Of a stretch of DNA of 62,801 nt, positions 44,836-54,445 are shown piece by piece. The notes under the pieces are model-generated. The model saw only the letters and a program-made list of their open reading frames with translations, had not been told where the DNA came from and searched no databases. A program made the position numbers and the translations under genes. Source of the DNA: Hoylesella timonensis 4401737 = DSM 22865 = JCM 15640 (GTDB lineage: Bacteria > Bacteroidota > Bacteroidia > Bacteroidales > Bacteroidaceae); the NCBI RefSeq assembly GCF_000455445.1, contig NZ_HG417091.1, forward strand, positions 188,445 to 251,245, in the 5' to 3' direction. Within the stretch, counting starts at the first letter, position 1; each line of letters starts with the position of its first letter.

Positions 44836-46059
44836 TTATCTTTTCTTTTTCTGGAAGTGATAGCCAAGACCGAGCATTAAATGATTAGGAGTTTGGAAGT
44901 TGTAAAGACTGTACCCGATGTTTAGAAACAGTCTGTTCGTGATGTTAGTCTTGAGGGCAAGAACTTGATACCATCCATTTAGTTCGCCTTTCGCATTGAT
45001 AATATTTCTACCGATACCTGCTTGAATGGTGAAATACGGCATTACAAATTCGGCTCTCCCTGAAAGTCCTAAAGCGATTTGCTTTGTAAATGTTGGTTGC
45101 GCCAAGTGTTCAAAATCATTAGCTGGCTGACCAGCCTCAACGATATAATCTTCTATATATAAATTTGCACTGCTGTCATACACCCCATCGAGCGAAATTC
45201 CTACATTCAACCATGGATTTAGATGATATAGTGGTGTGAAAGAGAAGCCTCCCACTTGATATGTTTTGGGAAGAGCAACCGCTTTATCTCCCAGCATCAA
45301 CCCTTTTTTGCGCCATGCTCCGTACAACATGAAGTCATAGGAGATATGTCTTTGGAAGGTAGGGCGTGGTAAGAGGATGGCTGTCTCTTCAGTTGGGCGG
45401 TGAATATAATAGGCTAAACTGATTCTACCGCCTGCAATATTTAAGCCACCGTTAGGTATGGTGGTGTTTCCATTCGAGAAGTGACTCAAAGAGAGTCCTG
45501 CATTAAGGTCGAATTGTTTAGATAATTGCCATTTCAAATAAAGATCTGCGTTCAGATAGGCGGTAATTTTTGAGCCAATGACTCGATTTTCAGGATTGTC
45601 TGTTTCATGGTAAGGATGCCAGCCAGTCGTGAGACCAAAGTTCCATTCATAGTTTAACGATAAGGCGTTTGTCAGTTGTTTAACTTTAGCACCCTGAAAA
45701 ATAAAAACAGAAAGTGGATTTCCTAATTGCGGATTGAAATTATGATAAGCCACCCCGATACCTTGGTACACACCTTTGTACATCTGTGCTTGCTGACTTG
45801 TTGTTGGAGGCTGAAACGCATACTTCAATCGGGTGGTGAAAGCGTGGTTCATGGTTCGCTTTTCTATATTATCCCCTTTCAAATAGGCGTTGGTGTGAAG
45901 TATGGTGGAAGGGACAACGTCTAATTCTATGCGATGAATGACTTTGCTCTTTTCTTGCAAAGTATCTATCTGATTTGCAGATACATCTACAAAGAAGAAC
46001 ATCAAGACAAAGAGCGCCAAACATTGCTTGGTTTGTGCAGTAAAATGCCAACTCATCAT
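44836..46059 (-). CDS. Outer-membrane lipid A deacylase-like protein (PagL/acyloxyacyl hydrolase family)
   Basis: About 407 residues with a hydrophobic signal segment (CLALFVLMFFFVDVSA) and a C-terminal beta-barrel. The block LSLSHFSNGNTTIPNGGLN matches the PagL active-site region (HxSN), which suggests removal of an acyl chain from lipid A. The protein is longer than classic PagL, with extra barrel strands. The start is uncertain: two adjacent ATGs at 46059 and 46056, and one at 46095, are in frame. It follows rsmD by about 60 bp. Confidence 0.78.
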   Translation of the reverse strand: MMSWHFTAQTKQCLALFVLMFFFVDVSANQIDTLQEKSKVIHRIELDVVPSTILHTNAYLKGDNIEKRTMNHAFTTRLKYAFQPPTTSQQAQMYKGVYQGIGVAYHNFNPQLGNPLSVFIFQGAKVKQLTNALSLNYEWNFGLTTGWHPYHETDNPENRVIGSKITAYLNADLYLKWQLSKQFDLNAGLSLSHFSNGNTTIPNGGLNIAGGRISLAYYIHRPTEETAILLPRPTFQRHISYDFMLYGAWRKKGLMLGDKAVALPKTYQVGGFSFTPLYHLNPWLNVGISLDGVYDSSANLYIEDYIVEAGQPANDFEHLAQPTFTKQIALGLSGRAEFVMPYFTIQAGIGRNIINAKGELNGWYQVLALKTNITNRLFLNIGYSLYNFQTPNHLMLGLGYHFQKKKR

Positions 46060-46119
46060 AAGATTAATGTACTTTAAGTAATTGACAACGGTCATGATAC
46101 TGGGAGAATGGAGCGGTTA

Positions 46120-46698
46120 TCATGGTTGAATCTCATGATTATTTTCTTTTCCTTCAACATTTTGCACGCATTGAAAGATAGAAAAATTGACGCTGCCATA
46201 ATGACGATGTTCTACAAACTCTGGCAAATTGGTAAACTCATCCTTTTTCCCATGTTCGAAAACGAAGACGCCATTTTCTTTTAACAGTCCATGTTGTAAA
46301 ACCAGTTTTGGTATTTCTTTAAGCTCAGGCAGTGCATAAGGTGGGTCCGCAAAAATGAAATCGAATGTCTGGTGACAGCTCTTGATGAAGCGAAAGACAT
46401 CGGTTCTAATCAAAACGTCTTGTTGTGTACCCAATTTCTCCATACACTGTTGAATAAATTTTGCATGGTCACGGTCAGCTTCTACACTCACAACTTGTGT
46501 GCAACCACGAGAGAGTAATTCCAAAGAGATGCTGCCAGTACCAGCAAACAGGTCAAGTGCTGTTTTTCCCTCTAAGTCAATGTACCGATTTAGCACGTTA
46601 AAAATACTCTCTTTAGCAAAGTCTGTGGTTGGACGAGCTTTGAAAGTGCGAGGAATCTCAAAGTGTCTTCCTTTATATTTTCCTGTGATGATACGCAT
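46120..46698 (-). CDS. rsmD: 16S rRNA (guanine966-N2)-methyltransferase RsmD
   Basis: The 192-residue SAM-dependent methyltransferase begins MRIITGKYKGRHFEIP, has RPTTDFAKESIFNVL, the SAM loop LDLFAGTGSISLELLSRG, and the catalytic FIFADPPYALPEL. These are the RsmD hallmarks. It starts 2 bp after the DUF3822 gene, forming an operon conserved in Bacteroidetes. Confidence 0.95.
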   Translation of the reverse strand: MRIITGKYKGRHFEIPRTFKARPTTDFAKESIFNVLNRYIDLEGKTALDLFAGTGSISLELLSRGCTQVVSVEADRDHAKFIQQCMEKLGTQQDVLIRTDVFRFIKSCHQTFDFIFADPPYALPELKEIPKLVLQHGLLKENGVFVFEHGKKDEFTNLPEFVEHRHYGSVNFSIFQCVQNVEGKENNHEIQP

Positions 46699-46700
46699 TA

Positions 46701-47516
46701 TTATCCTTTTAGAAATAGGGTGATTAAGTCAAATGAAATCCCTTTAATCATGGTGATTGGCGCACGATTAAATTCAGCAACGGGGTTCACGTAATACACT
46801 TTTTGTAGATATCGTCGTAAGGATTCGCTCAACTTCTCTCGTTCGGGAATATCCCCAACAAGATGTAGTTCATCTTTCTCGCAGTCCAACGCTAATATCT
46901 TCCATGTATATAAAATGAAATAGATGGAGTCATTGGCATTCGGAACATGGAACGTGTTGTAAAACTTAATTCTATTTTGCTTGAAACAAAAGATGTCAAC
47001 CTTCTTATCGTGAAAGTATGCATAAAGTTTTTGATGCGAACCTGTGAAGCTACGCTTGTGAAGATAACTCCAAACGGGTTGGGACACGGGAAAAAATCTC
47101 ACATCATTGAAATGATCGGTCATGACCATTTTCAAGTCTTTGTTCACGGAGAAAACAGCTACAGCATTGAGATTGGGTAGTACGGCGTGCAACACAGCCT
47201 CGTCTTCACGACCTGTAAAAGTGTGTTGGTACATACATTCCATCTCTTCTTGACGAAACTCTTCGGTGGGAACAAGCATCACTGGCGCATCAATCATCAC
47301 TTGTGCTCGTTGATAACCTCGGTTAAGAAGGTCACTCTCAATGAAGGCTTCACGCAAATTAGCTGCCAATGATATTCCACTTCTAATGACGTATGGCTCG
47401 AATGCCAACTGACTTTCTTCAGCATTGTCAACGACTGAAAAACTTAGCGATTGTGGACTGATTCTGAAAACCAATCGTGCTTTTGATATAAGTGTGTTAT
47501 TCCCAGTTTCCTGCAT
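46701..47516 (-). CDS. DUF3822 family protein
   Basis: The 271-residue protein contains SLSFSVVDNAEESQLAFEPYVIRSGISLAANLREAF, a PVMLVPTEEF segment and DIFCFKQNRIKFYNTFHVPNANDSIYFILYTWKIL, which match the Bacteroidetes DUF3822 family, an actin-like ATPase-fold relative of unknown function that sits upstream of rsmD. Its start overlaps the preceding gene by 20 bp, indicating coupled translation. Confidence 0.85.
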   Translation of the reverse strand: MQETGNNTLISKARLVFRISPQSLSFSVVDNAEESQLAFEPYVIRSGISLAANLREAFIESDLLNRGYQRAQVMIDAPVMLVPTEEFRQEEMECMYQHTFTGREDEAVLHAVLPNLNAVAVFSVNKDLKMVMTDHFNDVRFFPVSQPVWSYLHKRSFTGSHQKLYAYFHDKKVDIFCFKQNRIKFYNTFHVPNANDSIYFILYTWKILALDCEKDELHLVGDIPEREKLSESLRRYLQKVYYVNPVAEFNRAPITMIKGISFDLITLFLKG

Positions 47517-47979
47517 TGTTATTTGGTGTTTGAAGGTCGCCTATCTTTAATCCTGGATAACGTCCAGCAGAAAGTTCATTCTCTATTAGTTCCTGAACAA
47601 ATGACTTGTTGAGACCTTGTAAAAAGTCTGTATATTTGGCTCTACATTCCATCAGTGGTATTTGTTTCCCTGATGGAGAGAGCTGCATCGATGTTTCCAA
47701 TTCAAACTTTTGACGATTTGTAAATGGAATAAATTGTAGTGAGTCTGCCAAATATCCGTACTGTATCAGAGAGTCGAATGAAGCGGTATAACTGCCTGTC
47801 TTCGCACGGTACTTTTCTTCTGCCAGTCTTATTTGCACTAAATAGTGCTTTACGCTGGTTTCTCTTTCAGTCTGTTGGTTGCTGAAAGCAATAGGACTGT
47901 AAATGCTCAAGACACAGATAAGAGCAAGGACTCCTACACAGCAGGTCAGTAAATAATTATGCTTAATTTTGACTTTCAT
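47497..47979 (-). CDS. Single-pass membrane hypothetical protein, pilin-like layout
   Basis: The 160-residue protein has an N-terminal membrane helix (YLLTCCVGVLALICVLSIYSPIAF) after a short basic head. A helical stem (KHYLVQIRLAEEKYRAKTGSYTASFDSLIQYGYL) follows that resembles the start of type II/IV pseudopilins, then a small globular part. No prepilin cleavage site is evident. It begins the DUF3822-rsmD operon. Function unknown. Confidence 0.7.
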   Translation of the reverse strand: MKVKIKHNYLLTCCVGVLALICVLSIYSPIAFSNQQTERETSVKHYLVQIRLAEEKYRAKTGSYTASFDSLIQYGYLADSLQFIPFTNRQKFELETSMQLSPSGKQIPLMECRAKYTDFLQGLNKSFVQELIENELSAGRYPGLKIGDLQTPNNNAGNWE

Positions 47980-48165
47980 AGGTCAGCCTTTTGTTGTATC
48001 TTTGCAGAAGCTGCGATGCCTCTCAATTCAAACAGCGTGAGTTGTAAGTTACATTGCCTGCATCTTTTTTACATCACATGTGGTGTTCATCCTTGCAAAA
48101 GTACAAAATACTTTCCAATAAAGAGATAAATCGGTTAAATTCTCATATTTTCACTGTTTGAAATC

Positions 48166-49620
48166 ATGCTTATAGACGAACTCATTTTCCAGATAATCCA
48201 ACAATTTGAACTTCAGCCCACCACTGAACAAACACATGTGTTGACACAATTTGCTCATTTTATGATGGATGAAGACCCGCATGTGGTAATGATTTTTTGT
48301 GGAAGTGCTGGTACTGGAAAGACTTCTTTAGCAAGTGCTATCGCTCGAACCATGGTGAAATTAGAGCAAAAAGTAATGCTGTTGGCTCCTACTGGACGTG
48401 CTGCCAAAGTTTTCTCTGTTCATAGCGGTCAACCTGCTTATACCATTCATCGGCAAATCTACAGACAGAAATCTTTCGACAGTGATGGTGGTGTGTTCAA
48501 TCTCAATTTTAATCGGTACAGTGATACGTTGTTTATGGTAGACGAAAGTTCGATGATTGCAAACCAAGGTCAAATGGAATCATCGTTTGGAAGTGGTTGT
48601 TTGCTCGATGATTTGGTGCAATTCGTGTACAGCGGACGCAATTGTCGAATGATTTTAATGGGAGATGCTGCCCAATTATCACCCATTGGGGAAGAACAAT
48701 CGCCTGCGCTATCGTCCAATTTTATGGAAGGATATGGACTAAAAGTGTACGAGTGCCATTTAGATAATGTGCTCCGTCAAAGCGAAGAAAGTGGGATATT
48801 GTACAACGCTACGCTTATTAGAACCCATATCATGCGAGATGAATTAACACAATTACCCCAAATTCATTTCAATACGTTTGCTGATATTGTGGTTGTTCCC
48901 GGCAACGAGATCATCGAAACGCTCAACTCAAGTTATTCGGAAGTAGGCGTTGATGAGACTATGGTTATTACACGGAGTAACAAGCGGGCGCACATTTACA
49001 ATCAAGGAATACGCCAAACCATCTTGGGGAGTGAGGAAGAATTGTCAACAGGCGACATGTTGATGATTGTGCGTAATAACTATCATTGGGTGCAGCCACC
49101 AGCAAACAATGAAGAACAGGACACGACAAGCATGACCTTTTTGGCTAATGGAGACCGTGCTATGGTGCAACGTGTGCGAAACATTCGTGAGTTGTATGGT
49201 TTCCGATTTGCAGATGTGTGGTTACAGTTTCCTGACTATAATGACTATGAGCTTGAGGCAACCATTATCTTGGATAGTCTTCATACGGAAGCCCCTGCCT
49301 TGTCACGCGAACAAAATGAACGTTTGTTTAATGAAGTGCTGACAGACTATGCGGATATACCTCGAAAACAAGACCGTCTCAAGAAGCTTCGTGAAGATAT
49401 TTTTCTTAATGCCGTTCAAGTAAAGTACGCTTATGCCATTACCTGCCATAAGGCACAAGGCGGACAATGGGCTCATGTTTACGTGGATCAAGGATATATG
49501 ACGGATGAGATGTTGTCGCCAGATTATTTGCATTGGCTCTACACTGCCTTTACAAGGGCTACAGAAAAGTTGTACTTGGTGAATTGGCCAAAGTCTCAAA
49601 CCTTTGAAAACAACGTTTAA
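48166..49620 (+). CDS. RecD-like ATP-dependent DNA helicase
   Basis: The 484-residue superfamily 1 helicase has the Walker A loop FCGSAGTGKTSLASAI, motif II MVDESSMI, GDAAQLSPIGEEQSP as motif III, and the UvrD_C2 tail VKYAYAITCHKAQGGQWAHVYVDQ with YTAFTRATEKLYLVN. It lacks the extended N-terminal domain of RecD2 and no RecB/RecC genes are near, so it is a short stand-alone RecD-like helicase. It is followed 36 bp later by a SprT-like protease gene. Confidence 0.92.
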   Translation: MLIDELIFQIIQQFELQPTTEQTHVLTQFAHFMMDEDPHVVMIFCGSAGTGKTSLASAIARTMVKLEQKVMLLAPTGRAAKVFSVHSGQPAYTIHRQIYRQKSFDSDGGVFNLNFNRYSDTLFMVDESSMIANQGQMESSFGSGCLLDDLVQFVYSGRNCRMILMGDAAQLSPIGEEQSPALSSNFMEGYGLKVYECHLDNVLRQSEESGILYNATLIRTHIMRDELTQLPQIHFNTFADIVVVPGNEIIETLNSSYSEVGVDETMVITRSNKRAHIYNQGIRQTILGSEEELSTGDMLMIVRNNYHWVQPPANNEEQDTTSMTFLANGDRAMVQRVRNIRELYGFRFADVWLQFPDYNDYELEATIILDSLHTEAPALSREQNERLFNEVLTDYADIPRKQDRLKKLREDIFLNAVQVKYAYAITCHKAQGGQWAHVYVDQGYMTDEMLSPDYLHWLYTAFTRATEKLYLVNWPKSQTFENNV

Positions 49621-49656
49621 TAGATATGTTGATGTTTTTATAAATTGTAAGTAACA

Positions 49657-50319
49657 ATGATAGATGAGCTTTGGTTAGAGAAATGGTTTCACACCTTCAA
49701 TCATTCTTATTTTGAAGATATATTACCGCTACCACGTTTGCAGGTGTCTTCATCTCGAACGCAGTTGGGGAGTATGTCGTGTAAGCGAAAGCTCACTTGG
49801 CGTGGCATCACGACCTATGATTACGTGATTAGAGTCAGCAATTATTACGTCCAAACAGAACGACAATATCAGAATGTGCTTCTGCACGAGATGATACATT
49901 ATTATATCTCCTACAAAGGAATTTGCGATACGTCACCCCATGGTAAGGTTTTCTGTCAGATAATGCACAAACTGAATCAGACATATGGATGGGAGATACA
50001 TGTGAGTTCCAGATGTAAAGCGATGATTCCTGCTGCCAAAACAAACAAGAAACGGTCGTATCTAATACTTTTTACGGAGGTAGATAGTCGTGGTTGTTAC
50101 TTGTCTGTAGTGCATCCTCATTATTTTGGAACTCTTGCTCAAAGTCTAAGTCGAATACCTGCTGTCAAGAAATACTGTTGGTACACATCGTCCGATTCGT
50201 ATTTTTCTGACTTTCCCACCGTAAGAACGTTGAGAGGTAGGAAACTATCACGGGCTGAATGGGAAAAAATAGCAGGAAAGTTAAAGCCGCTTGACATCCG
50301 TTCATGCCACACAGGGTAG
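49657..50319 (+). CDS. SprT-like zinc metalloprotease domain protein
   Basis: The 220-residue protein opens WLEKWFHTFNHSYFEDILPLPRLQVSSSRTQLGSMSCKR, the SprT entry, and has the active-site LLHEMIHYYISYKG with HGKVF supplying the third ligand. SprT/Spartan relatives degrade DNA-crosslinked proteins in eukaryotes; the bacterial role is unclear. The C-terminal part has several Cys residues (CYLSVV, KKYCWY) that could bind zinc. It is probably co-transcribed with the helicase. Confidence 0.85.
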   Translation: MIDELWLEKWFHTFNHSYFEDILPLPRLQVSSSRTQLGSMSCKRKLTWRGITTYDYVIRVSNYYVQTERQYQNVLLHEMIHYYISYKGICDTSPHGKVFCQIMHKLNQTYGWEIHVSSRCKAMIPAAKTNKKRSYLILFTEVDSRGCYLSVVHPHYFGTLAQSLSRIPAVKKYCWYTSSDSYFSDFPTVRTLRGRKLSRAEWEKIAGKLKPLDIRSCHTG

Positions 50320-50482
50320 GGCTGTTCCAGCTTTTCATACCAGTTGATGCCTATTGCTGATTTTCAAAACTATCAACTGTAAATGGCAGATAGCCTTTCA
50401 TTGATATAAAAACAAAACGGACAGGCTGAACCGTCCAAAAGAAAAAGTTGGGCGATGTGGCTACCTCATGAAGCCCTTTGCT

Positions 50483-51907
50483 TTATAGTAGTGGTGATAA
50501 CAGGCGTACTATCGATTCCCACAGGCGGTTGATGAAGGGACGATGGGTAAGATCACTCAGCTTTTCTATCAGTACGCAAGCCTCCTGATCCTTGAAAAAT
50601 ACCTCCTTCATGCGTAAAGCTAATGACTGATCATAAAAGAAAATATTTGCTTCAAGATTGTTTTCGAAACTACGAAAATCGATGTTTGTCGACCCACAAG
50701 TACACAAATTGTCATCTGCCACTAACAACTTGGAGTGATTGAAGCCTTCGGTGTACAGGTACACTTTTACTCCTGCTTCTATCATAGTGGAAATATACGA
50801 CCTACTTGCCCATTCCACAATCTTTACATCACTGTGCTTGGGAAGCATGAGCCGCACGTCAACACCAGCCACAGCTGCTGTTCTTAGGGCAAAAAGCACT
50901 GGCTCCGTGGGCAAGAAATAAGGCGTTTCCATATACACGTAGTGTTGGGCTTGTAGCAAAATGCGTACATAACCTTGCATAATTTCGGGCCAAGGAGAGA
51001 TAGGACTGCTGGTAACTACTTGTGCGATACAGTTGTTGGAGATAGAAGTGTCCAGTGGGGGATAATACTTCTGACTACTAATAAGGGTGCGATTAACAAA
51101 ATACCAGTCTACCAAGAAAGCCCGCTGAATGCCATAAACAGCCCCTCCTCGAATACGAAGGTGGGTGTCTCGCCAAGGTTGAGATTTACTGCCACGCATA
51201 TATCGCATCGCAATGTTCATTCCTCCAATAAATCCTATCTTACCGTCAATCACCGCTAACTTACGGTGGTTGCGATAGTTTACCTTCCCAGTGAAAGCAG
51301 GAAAGTGAACGGGCATAAACGATCGAACGTCAACTCCACCAGCCCGAAGGCGTTCAAAATATCGTGACGGTACTTTCCAACAGCCCACATAGTCATAAAT
51401 CATGCGCACTTCCACGCCCTCTGCGGCTTTGTCTATCAGTGCATCTGCAATGAGATTTGTCAATGCGTCGTCTTCAATGATATAGGATTCGATGTGGATA
51501 TGGTCTTTTGCCTGCCCAATAGCTTTAAGCAAAGCTAAGAAAAAGTCGGCTCCTTCGACAAAGATATCCACCTCATTGTCTTTGAAAGGGAGGGCTGTGT
51601 TTTGATTTGTGAAGAGCTGTATCAGTGGTTGGTAGTGTGTAGGAAGTTTCAAATCTTTCTGAACGACAAACTCCAACATCGAACGTTTGGTTAGTTCATC
51701 CATGCTGCGCTGGCTCATGGAACGTTCTTTTCGTGTGTTTTGACCAAAGAAGAAATATAAAATAATGCCAACAATGGGGACAAATATCAAGACTAACAAC
51801 CATGCCATTGTTTTGGATGGTTGTCTATTGTCTAATAAAATCGTGATGATAGTTCCCAACACGATGACAATATAAATGGCAAGGATAATCCAATGAACGT
51901 AAATCAT
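50483..51907 (-). CDS. cls: Cardiolipin synthase (phospholipase D family)
   Basis: The 474-residue protein has two N-terminal membrane helices (HWIILAIYIVIVLGTIITILL, AWLLVLIFVPIVGIILYFFFG) and two HKD catalytic motifs, NYRNHRKLAVIDGKIGFIGGMN and GFNHSKLLVADDNLCTCGSTN. It condenses two phosphatidylglycerols into cardiolipin at the inner membrane. Length and layout match bacterial ClsA. Confidence 0.95.
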   Translation of the reverse strand: MIYVHWIILAIYIVIVLGTIITILLDNRQPSKTMAWLLVLIFVPIVGIILYFFFGQNTRKERSMSQRSMDELTKRSMLEFVVQKDLKLPTHYQPLIQLFTNQNTALPFKDNEVDIFVEGADFFLALLKAIGQAKDHIHIESYIIEDDALTNLIADALIDKAAEGVEVRMIYDYVGCWKVPSRYFERLRAGGVDVRSFMPVHFPAFTGKVNYRNHRKLAVIDGKIGFIGGMNIAMRYMRGSKSQPWRDTHLRIRGGAVYGIQRAFLVDWYFVNRTLISSQKYYPPLDTSISNNCIAQVVTSSPISPWPEIMQGYVRILLQAQHYVYMETPYFLPTEPVLFALRTAAVAGVDVRLMLPKHSDVKIVEWASRSYISTMIEAGVKVYLYTEGFNHSKLLVADDNLCTCGSTNIDFRSFENNLEANIFFYDQSLALRMKEVFFKDQEACVLIEKLSDLTHRPFINRLWESIVRLLSPLL

Positions 51908-52052
51908 GATTTGTTCATTTGAAGATAAAATAGATTGATAGGTCTTAAGTTCATTATTTTAGTGATATTTCTAAATTGGTATTGGAGTATTTATCCTTTT
52001 TCCAAAATTGAAAGATGCCCCACAACAAGGTTGCTTATAATACATACATCGC

Positions 52053-54029
52053 TTACACAATGATGTGGCTACCTAATTTCTTTGCCAGCGCATTACGAAT
52101 TTGTTGCATGTCCTTGTATTCTGCTACTAATTCTTGTAGTCGTTCCGGGTCATTGGAGACCTGTCCAATCTGTTGCATCAAGTCTTTCAGATGCTGTTCC
52201 ACATAATCCATGCGGAAGTCCATTAGCAGATGTATCGTATGGTTGCGTAGCGCCTCTTGGGCTTCTGTTGCCAATTGTGCCTCGTCCATGTACTTCATAT
52301 CAGATGTTGGTTTCTCTTCTGCTATCAGCTGATAGCGGTCTGTACTCATTTCTGTAGCCAGTTTGCTGACTTCAATATCTTCATGATGAATGAAATACGA
52401 TTCGGCTACAAAACCCTCCTCACCGCTATGTTCTACAGCTTCGGTCAATATTCGATTTGAAATTTCGTGGTCAAAATGCAAATTATCTTCCCGCAGAGAG
52501 TAGTCAATGAATTGGGCAACCGTTAGGTCGAAGAGTTGATGATTCTCATCTTCTACTTGCTCCAAAACCAATTGCTCGCCTTTTCTGATGATGAGTTGTA
52601 CCAACATTTTTTCCACTTGTGATGCTTGCTCCATGGGCTGAGCCGTTGGTAGTTGAGGCGTTGGCGTGGAAGTGTTGAGTGCTTCTATTTGTCGCCTTTC
52701 CTCTTTGGACATTTCTTCCCTGTAATTTCTGATGTATCGGTTCATGGTATTAATCAGCGTCTCTTCTTTCATACCAATGCGTCTGGCACAGTCTTGCGCA
52801 TAGGTATCTCTTAAAACCTGATTGGGAACCACTGCAATGCTTTTAATAATAGAGTTGATTCCTTCCGATCGCTTATAGGGATCGGTCTCATTTTTCACCA
52901 ATAAATCGGTCTTAAACTGTATAAAGTCTGTTTGGTGTTGTTCGATATAAGTCTTCAAGTCTTCTGCTGTATGTTTCCGAGCAAAGCCATCAGGGTCTTC
53001 TCCATCGGGCAGCAACAGTATTTTGATGTTCATTCCTTCGCTCAGCAGCATGTCCATTCCTCGAAAGGCGGCATGGATACCTGCAGCATCACCGTCGTAG
53101 AGCAGGGTGATATTCGATGTGAAGCGATGCAAGATGTGTATTTGATGCAGGCTGAGTGCTGTTCCCGAGTTGGCTACCACGTTCTCAATGCCGCATTGGT
53201 GCATGGAGATAACATCAGTATATCCCTCTACCATGTACACCCAGTCTTCTTTGGCAATGGCTTTTTTGGCTTGATAGATTCCGTACAGCTCACGGTCTTT
53301 CTGGTAAATCTCTGAAGCTGGAGAGTTGACGTATTTCTGGTTTACCCCTTTGGTGCGTGCATCAAGCACACGACCACCAAAGCCCACTACTTTTCCATTG
53401 AGTCCTATCCAAGGAAAGATAACCCGACCAGCGTACCTATCGATAAGATCGCCACGATCGTTTTGATAGCAAATTCCTGTCTTTATCAAGAATTCTTTTT
53501 GATATCCCTTGCCAAGAGCAGCTTGCGCCAAAGCAAGTCGGTTGGGTAGGTCGTAACCCAACTGAAACTTTTGAATGATGTCATCTCTGAAGCCACGATT
53601 TCTAAAATATTGCATCCCGATGGCTTGACCGTCAGGATGATGATGCAACAAGTCACTGAAATAGCTGGCAGCCCATTCGTTGACAATGAACATGGATTCG
53701 CGTTCGCTTTGTTCTCGCCGCTCTTCATCGCTCATTTCACGTTCTTGTATCTCGATATGATATTTACGAGCTAACCACCGCAAGGCTTCGGGATAAGTCA
53801 TCTGTTCGTGTTCCATGATGAAACTAACAGAATTTCCTCCTTTTCCACAACCAAAACAGTGACAGGTGCCACGGGCTGGCGATACGAAAAACGAAGGTGT
53901 CTTTTCGTTATGGAATGGGCATAGACCTTTGTAGTTGGCACCACTCTTGCGGAGAGTGACAAATTCGCCAACAACATCTACAATATTTGCAGCATCCTTA
54001 ATTCGTTCAACCGTAACTCTGTCTATCAT
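52053..54029 (-). CDS. dnaG: DNA primase
   Basis: Synthesises RNA primers for replication. The 658-residue protein has the CHC2 zinc ribbon CPFHNEKTPSFFVSPARGTCHCFGCGKGG near residues 38-67, the NDRGDLIDRYAGRVIFPW primase core, and Toprim VYMVEGYTDVISMHQ and LLYDGDAAGIHA. The C-terminal part after about 430 is the helicase-interacting region. An AT-rich gap with a -7 box precedes it. Confidence 0.96.
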   Translation of the reverse strand: MIDRVTVERIKDAANIVDVVGEFVTLRKSGANYKGLCPFHNEKTPSFFVSPARGTCHCFGCGKGGNSVSFIMEHEQMTYPEALRWLARKYHIEIQEREMSDEERREQSERESMFIVNEWAASYFSDLLHHHPDGQAIGMQYFRNRGFRDDIIQKFQLGYDLPNRLALAQAALGKGYQKEFLIKTGICYQNDRGDLIDRYAGRVIFPWIGLNGKVVGFGGRVLDARTKGVNQKYVNSPASEIYQKDRELYGIYQAKKAIAKEDWVYMVEGYTDVISMHQCGIENVVANSGTALSLHQIHILHRFTSNITLLYDGDAAGIHAAFRGMDMLLSEGMNIKILLLPDGEDPDGFARKHTAEDLKTYIEQHQTDFIQFKTDLLVKNETDPYKRSEGINSIIKSIAVVPNQVLRDTYAQDCARRIGMKEETLINTMNRYIRNYREEMSKEERRQIEALNTSTPTPQLPTAQPMEQASQVEKMLVQLIIRKGEQLVLEQVEDENHQLFDLTVAQFIDYSLREDNLHFDHEISNRILTEAVEHSGEEGFVAESYFIHHEDIEVSKLATEMSTDRYQLIAEEKPTSDMKYMDEAQLATEAQEALRNHTIHLLMDFRMDYVEQHLKDLMQQIGQVSNDPERLQELVAEYKDMQQIRNALAKKLGSHIIV

Positions 54030-54165
54030 ATCATTAATAAAGTGTCGCTTTCAAATAATTCCTTAGGTTCTTTAGAGACGGAATCGTGTCTAAATTTGAT
54101 GCAAAAACGCTGCGACAAATCTTTGGTATGTTTGCTGCGCTTGTTGCGTTAATGCACATTTACTG

Positions 54166-54173
54166 CAAAGATA
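54166..54173 (-). promoter_or_regulatory. Likely -7 box for dnaG
   Basis: TATCTTTGC on the minus strand matches TAnnTTTG exactly and predicts a leader of about 130 nt. Confidence 0.5.
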
Positions 54174-54336
54174 TATATAAAAAAGTAATAATGGAAAAAA
54201 TGCGTGATAAAACATTTTTCGTTTGCTCTTTTCGTGGGGTAGAGGTAAAAATGTATTTGATGGCATGCGCTTGGTGGCAGTAACGTGTTGTTTATAGGTA
54301 TGTCATTGAGCAAGGAACTCATATCATTAGGACACC

Positions 54337-54402
54337 AAAACAAACTGTTTTGATGAGGAAAACAGGCTGTTCTCCACTACAAAATAGACTGTTTTAGTGT
54401 GT
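54337..54402. repeat. Three 22-bp tandem units, each with a 15-bp palindrome
   Basis: AAAACAAACTGTTTT (54337-54351), AAAACAGGCTGTTCT (54359-54373) and AAAATAGACTGTTTT (54381-54395) begin exactly 22 bp apart, about two helical turns. Each is an inverted repeat of the form AAAACA-N3-TGTTTT with small deviations. They end 20 bp before the -33 box of the etf promoter. This layout suits cooperative binding of a dimeric regulator on one face of the DNA. No known motif was recognised. Confidence 0.65.
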
Positions 54403-54414
54403 TGTTGGGATGAG

Positions 54415-54445
54415 TTGTAGCGACTATTCTTTTGGCTTATCTTTG
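54415..54445 (+). promoter_or_regulatory. Promoter of the etfB-etfA-acd operon
   Basis: TTG (54415-54417) and TATCTTTG (54438-54445) are spaced 20 bp apart, a good Bacteroidetes promoter. The leader would be about 140 nt. Confidence 0.6.

Noticed and set aside
54086..54283. A 65-codon frame in the dnaG-etfB spacer
   Set aside because: It runs over the dnaG promoter on the opposite strand and ends in unlikely sequence.
54337..54402. Short spaced repeats as a mini CRISPR array
   Set aside because: The 22-bp periodicity leaves only 7 bp between 15-bp palindromes, there are no spacer-sized unique segments and no cas genes in the window.
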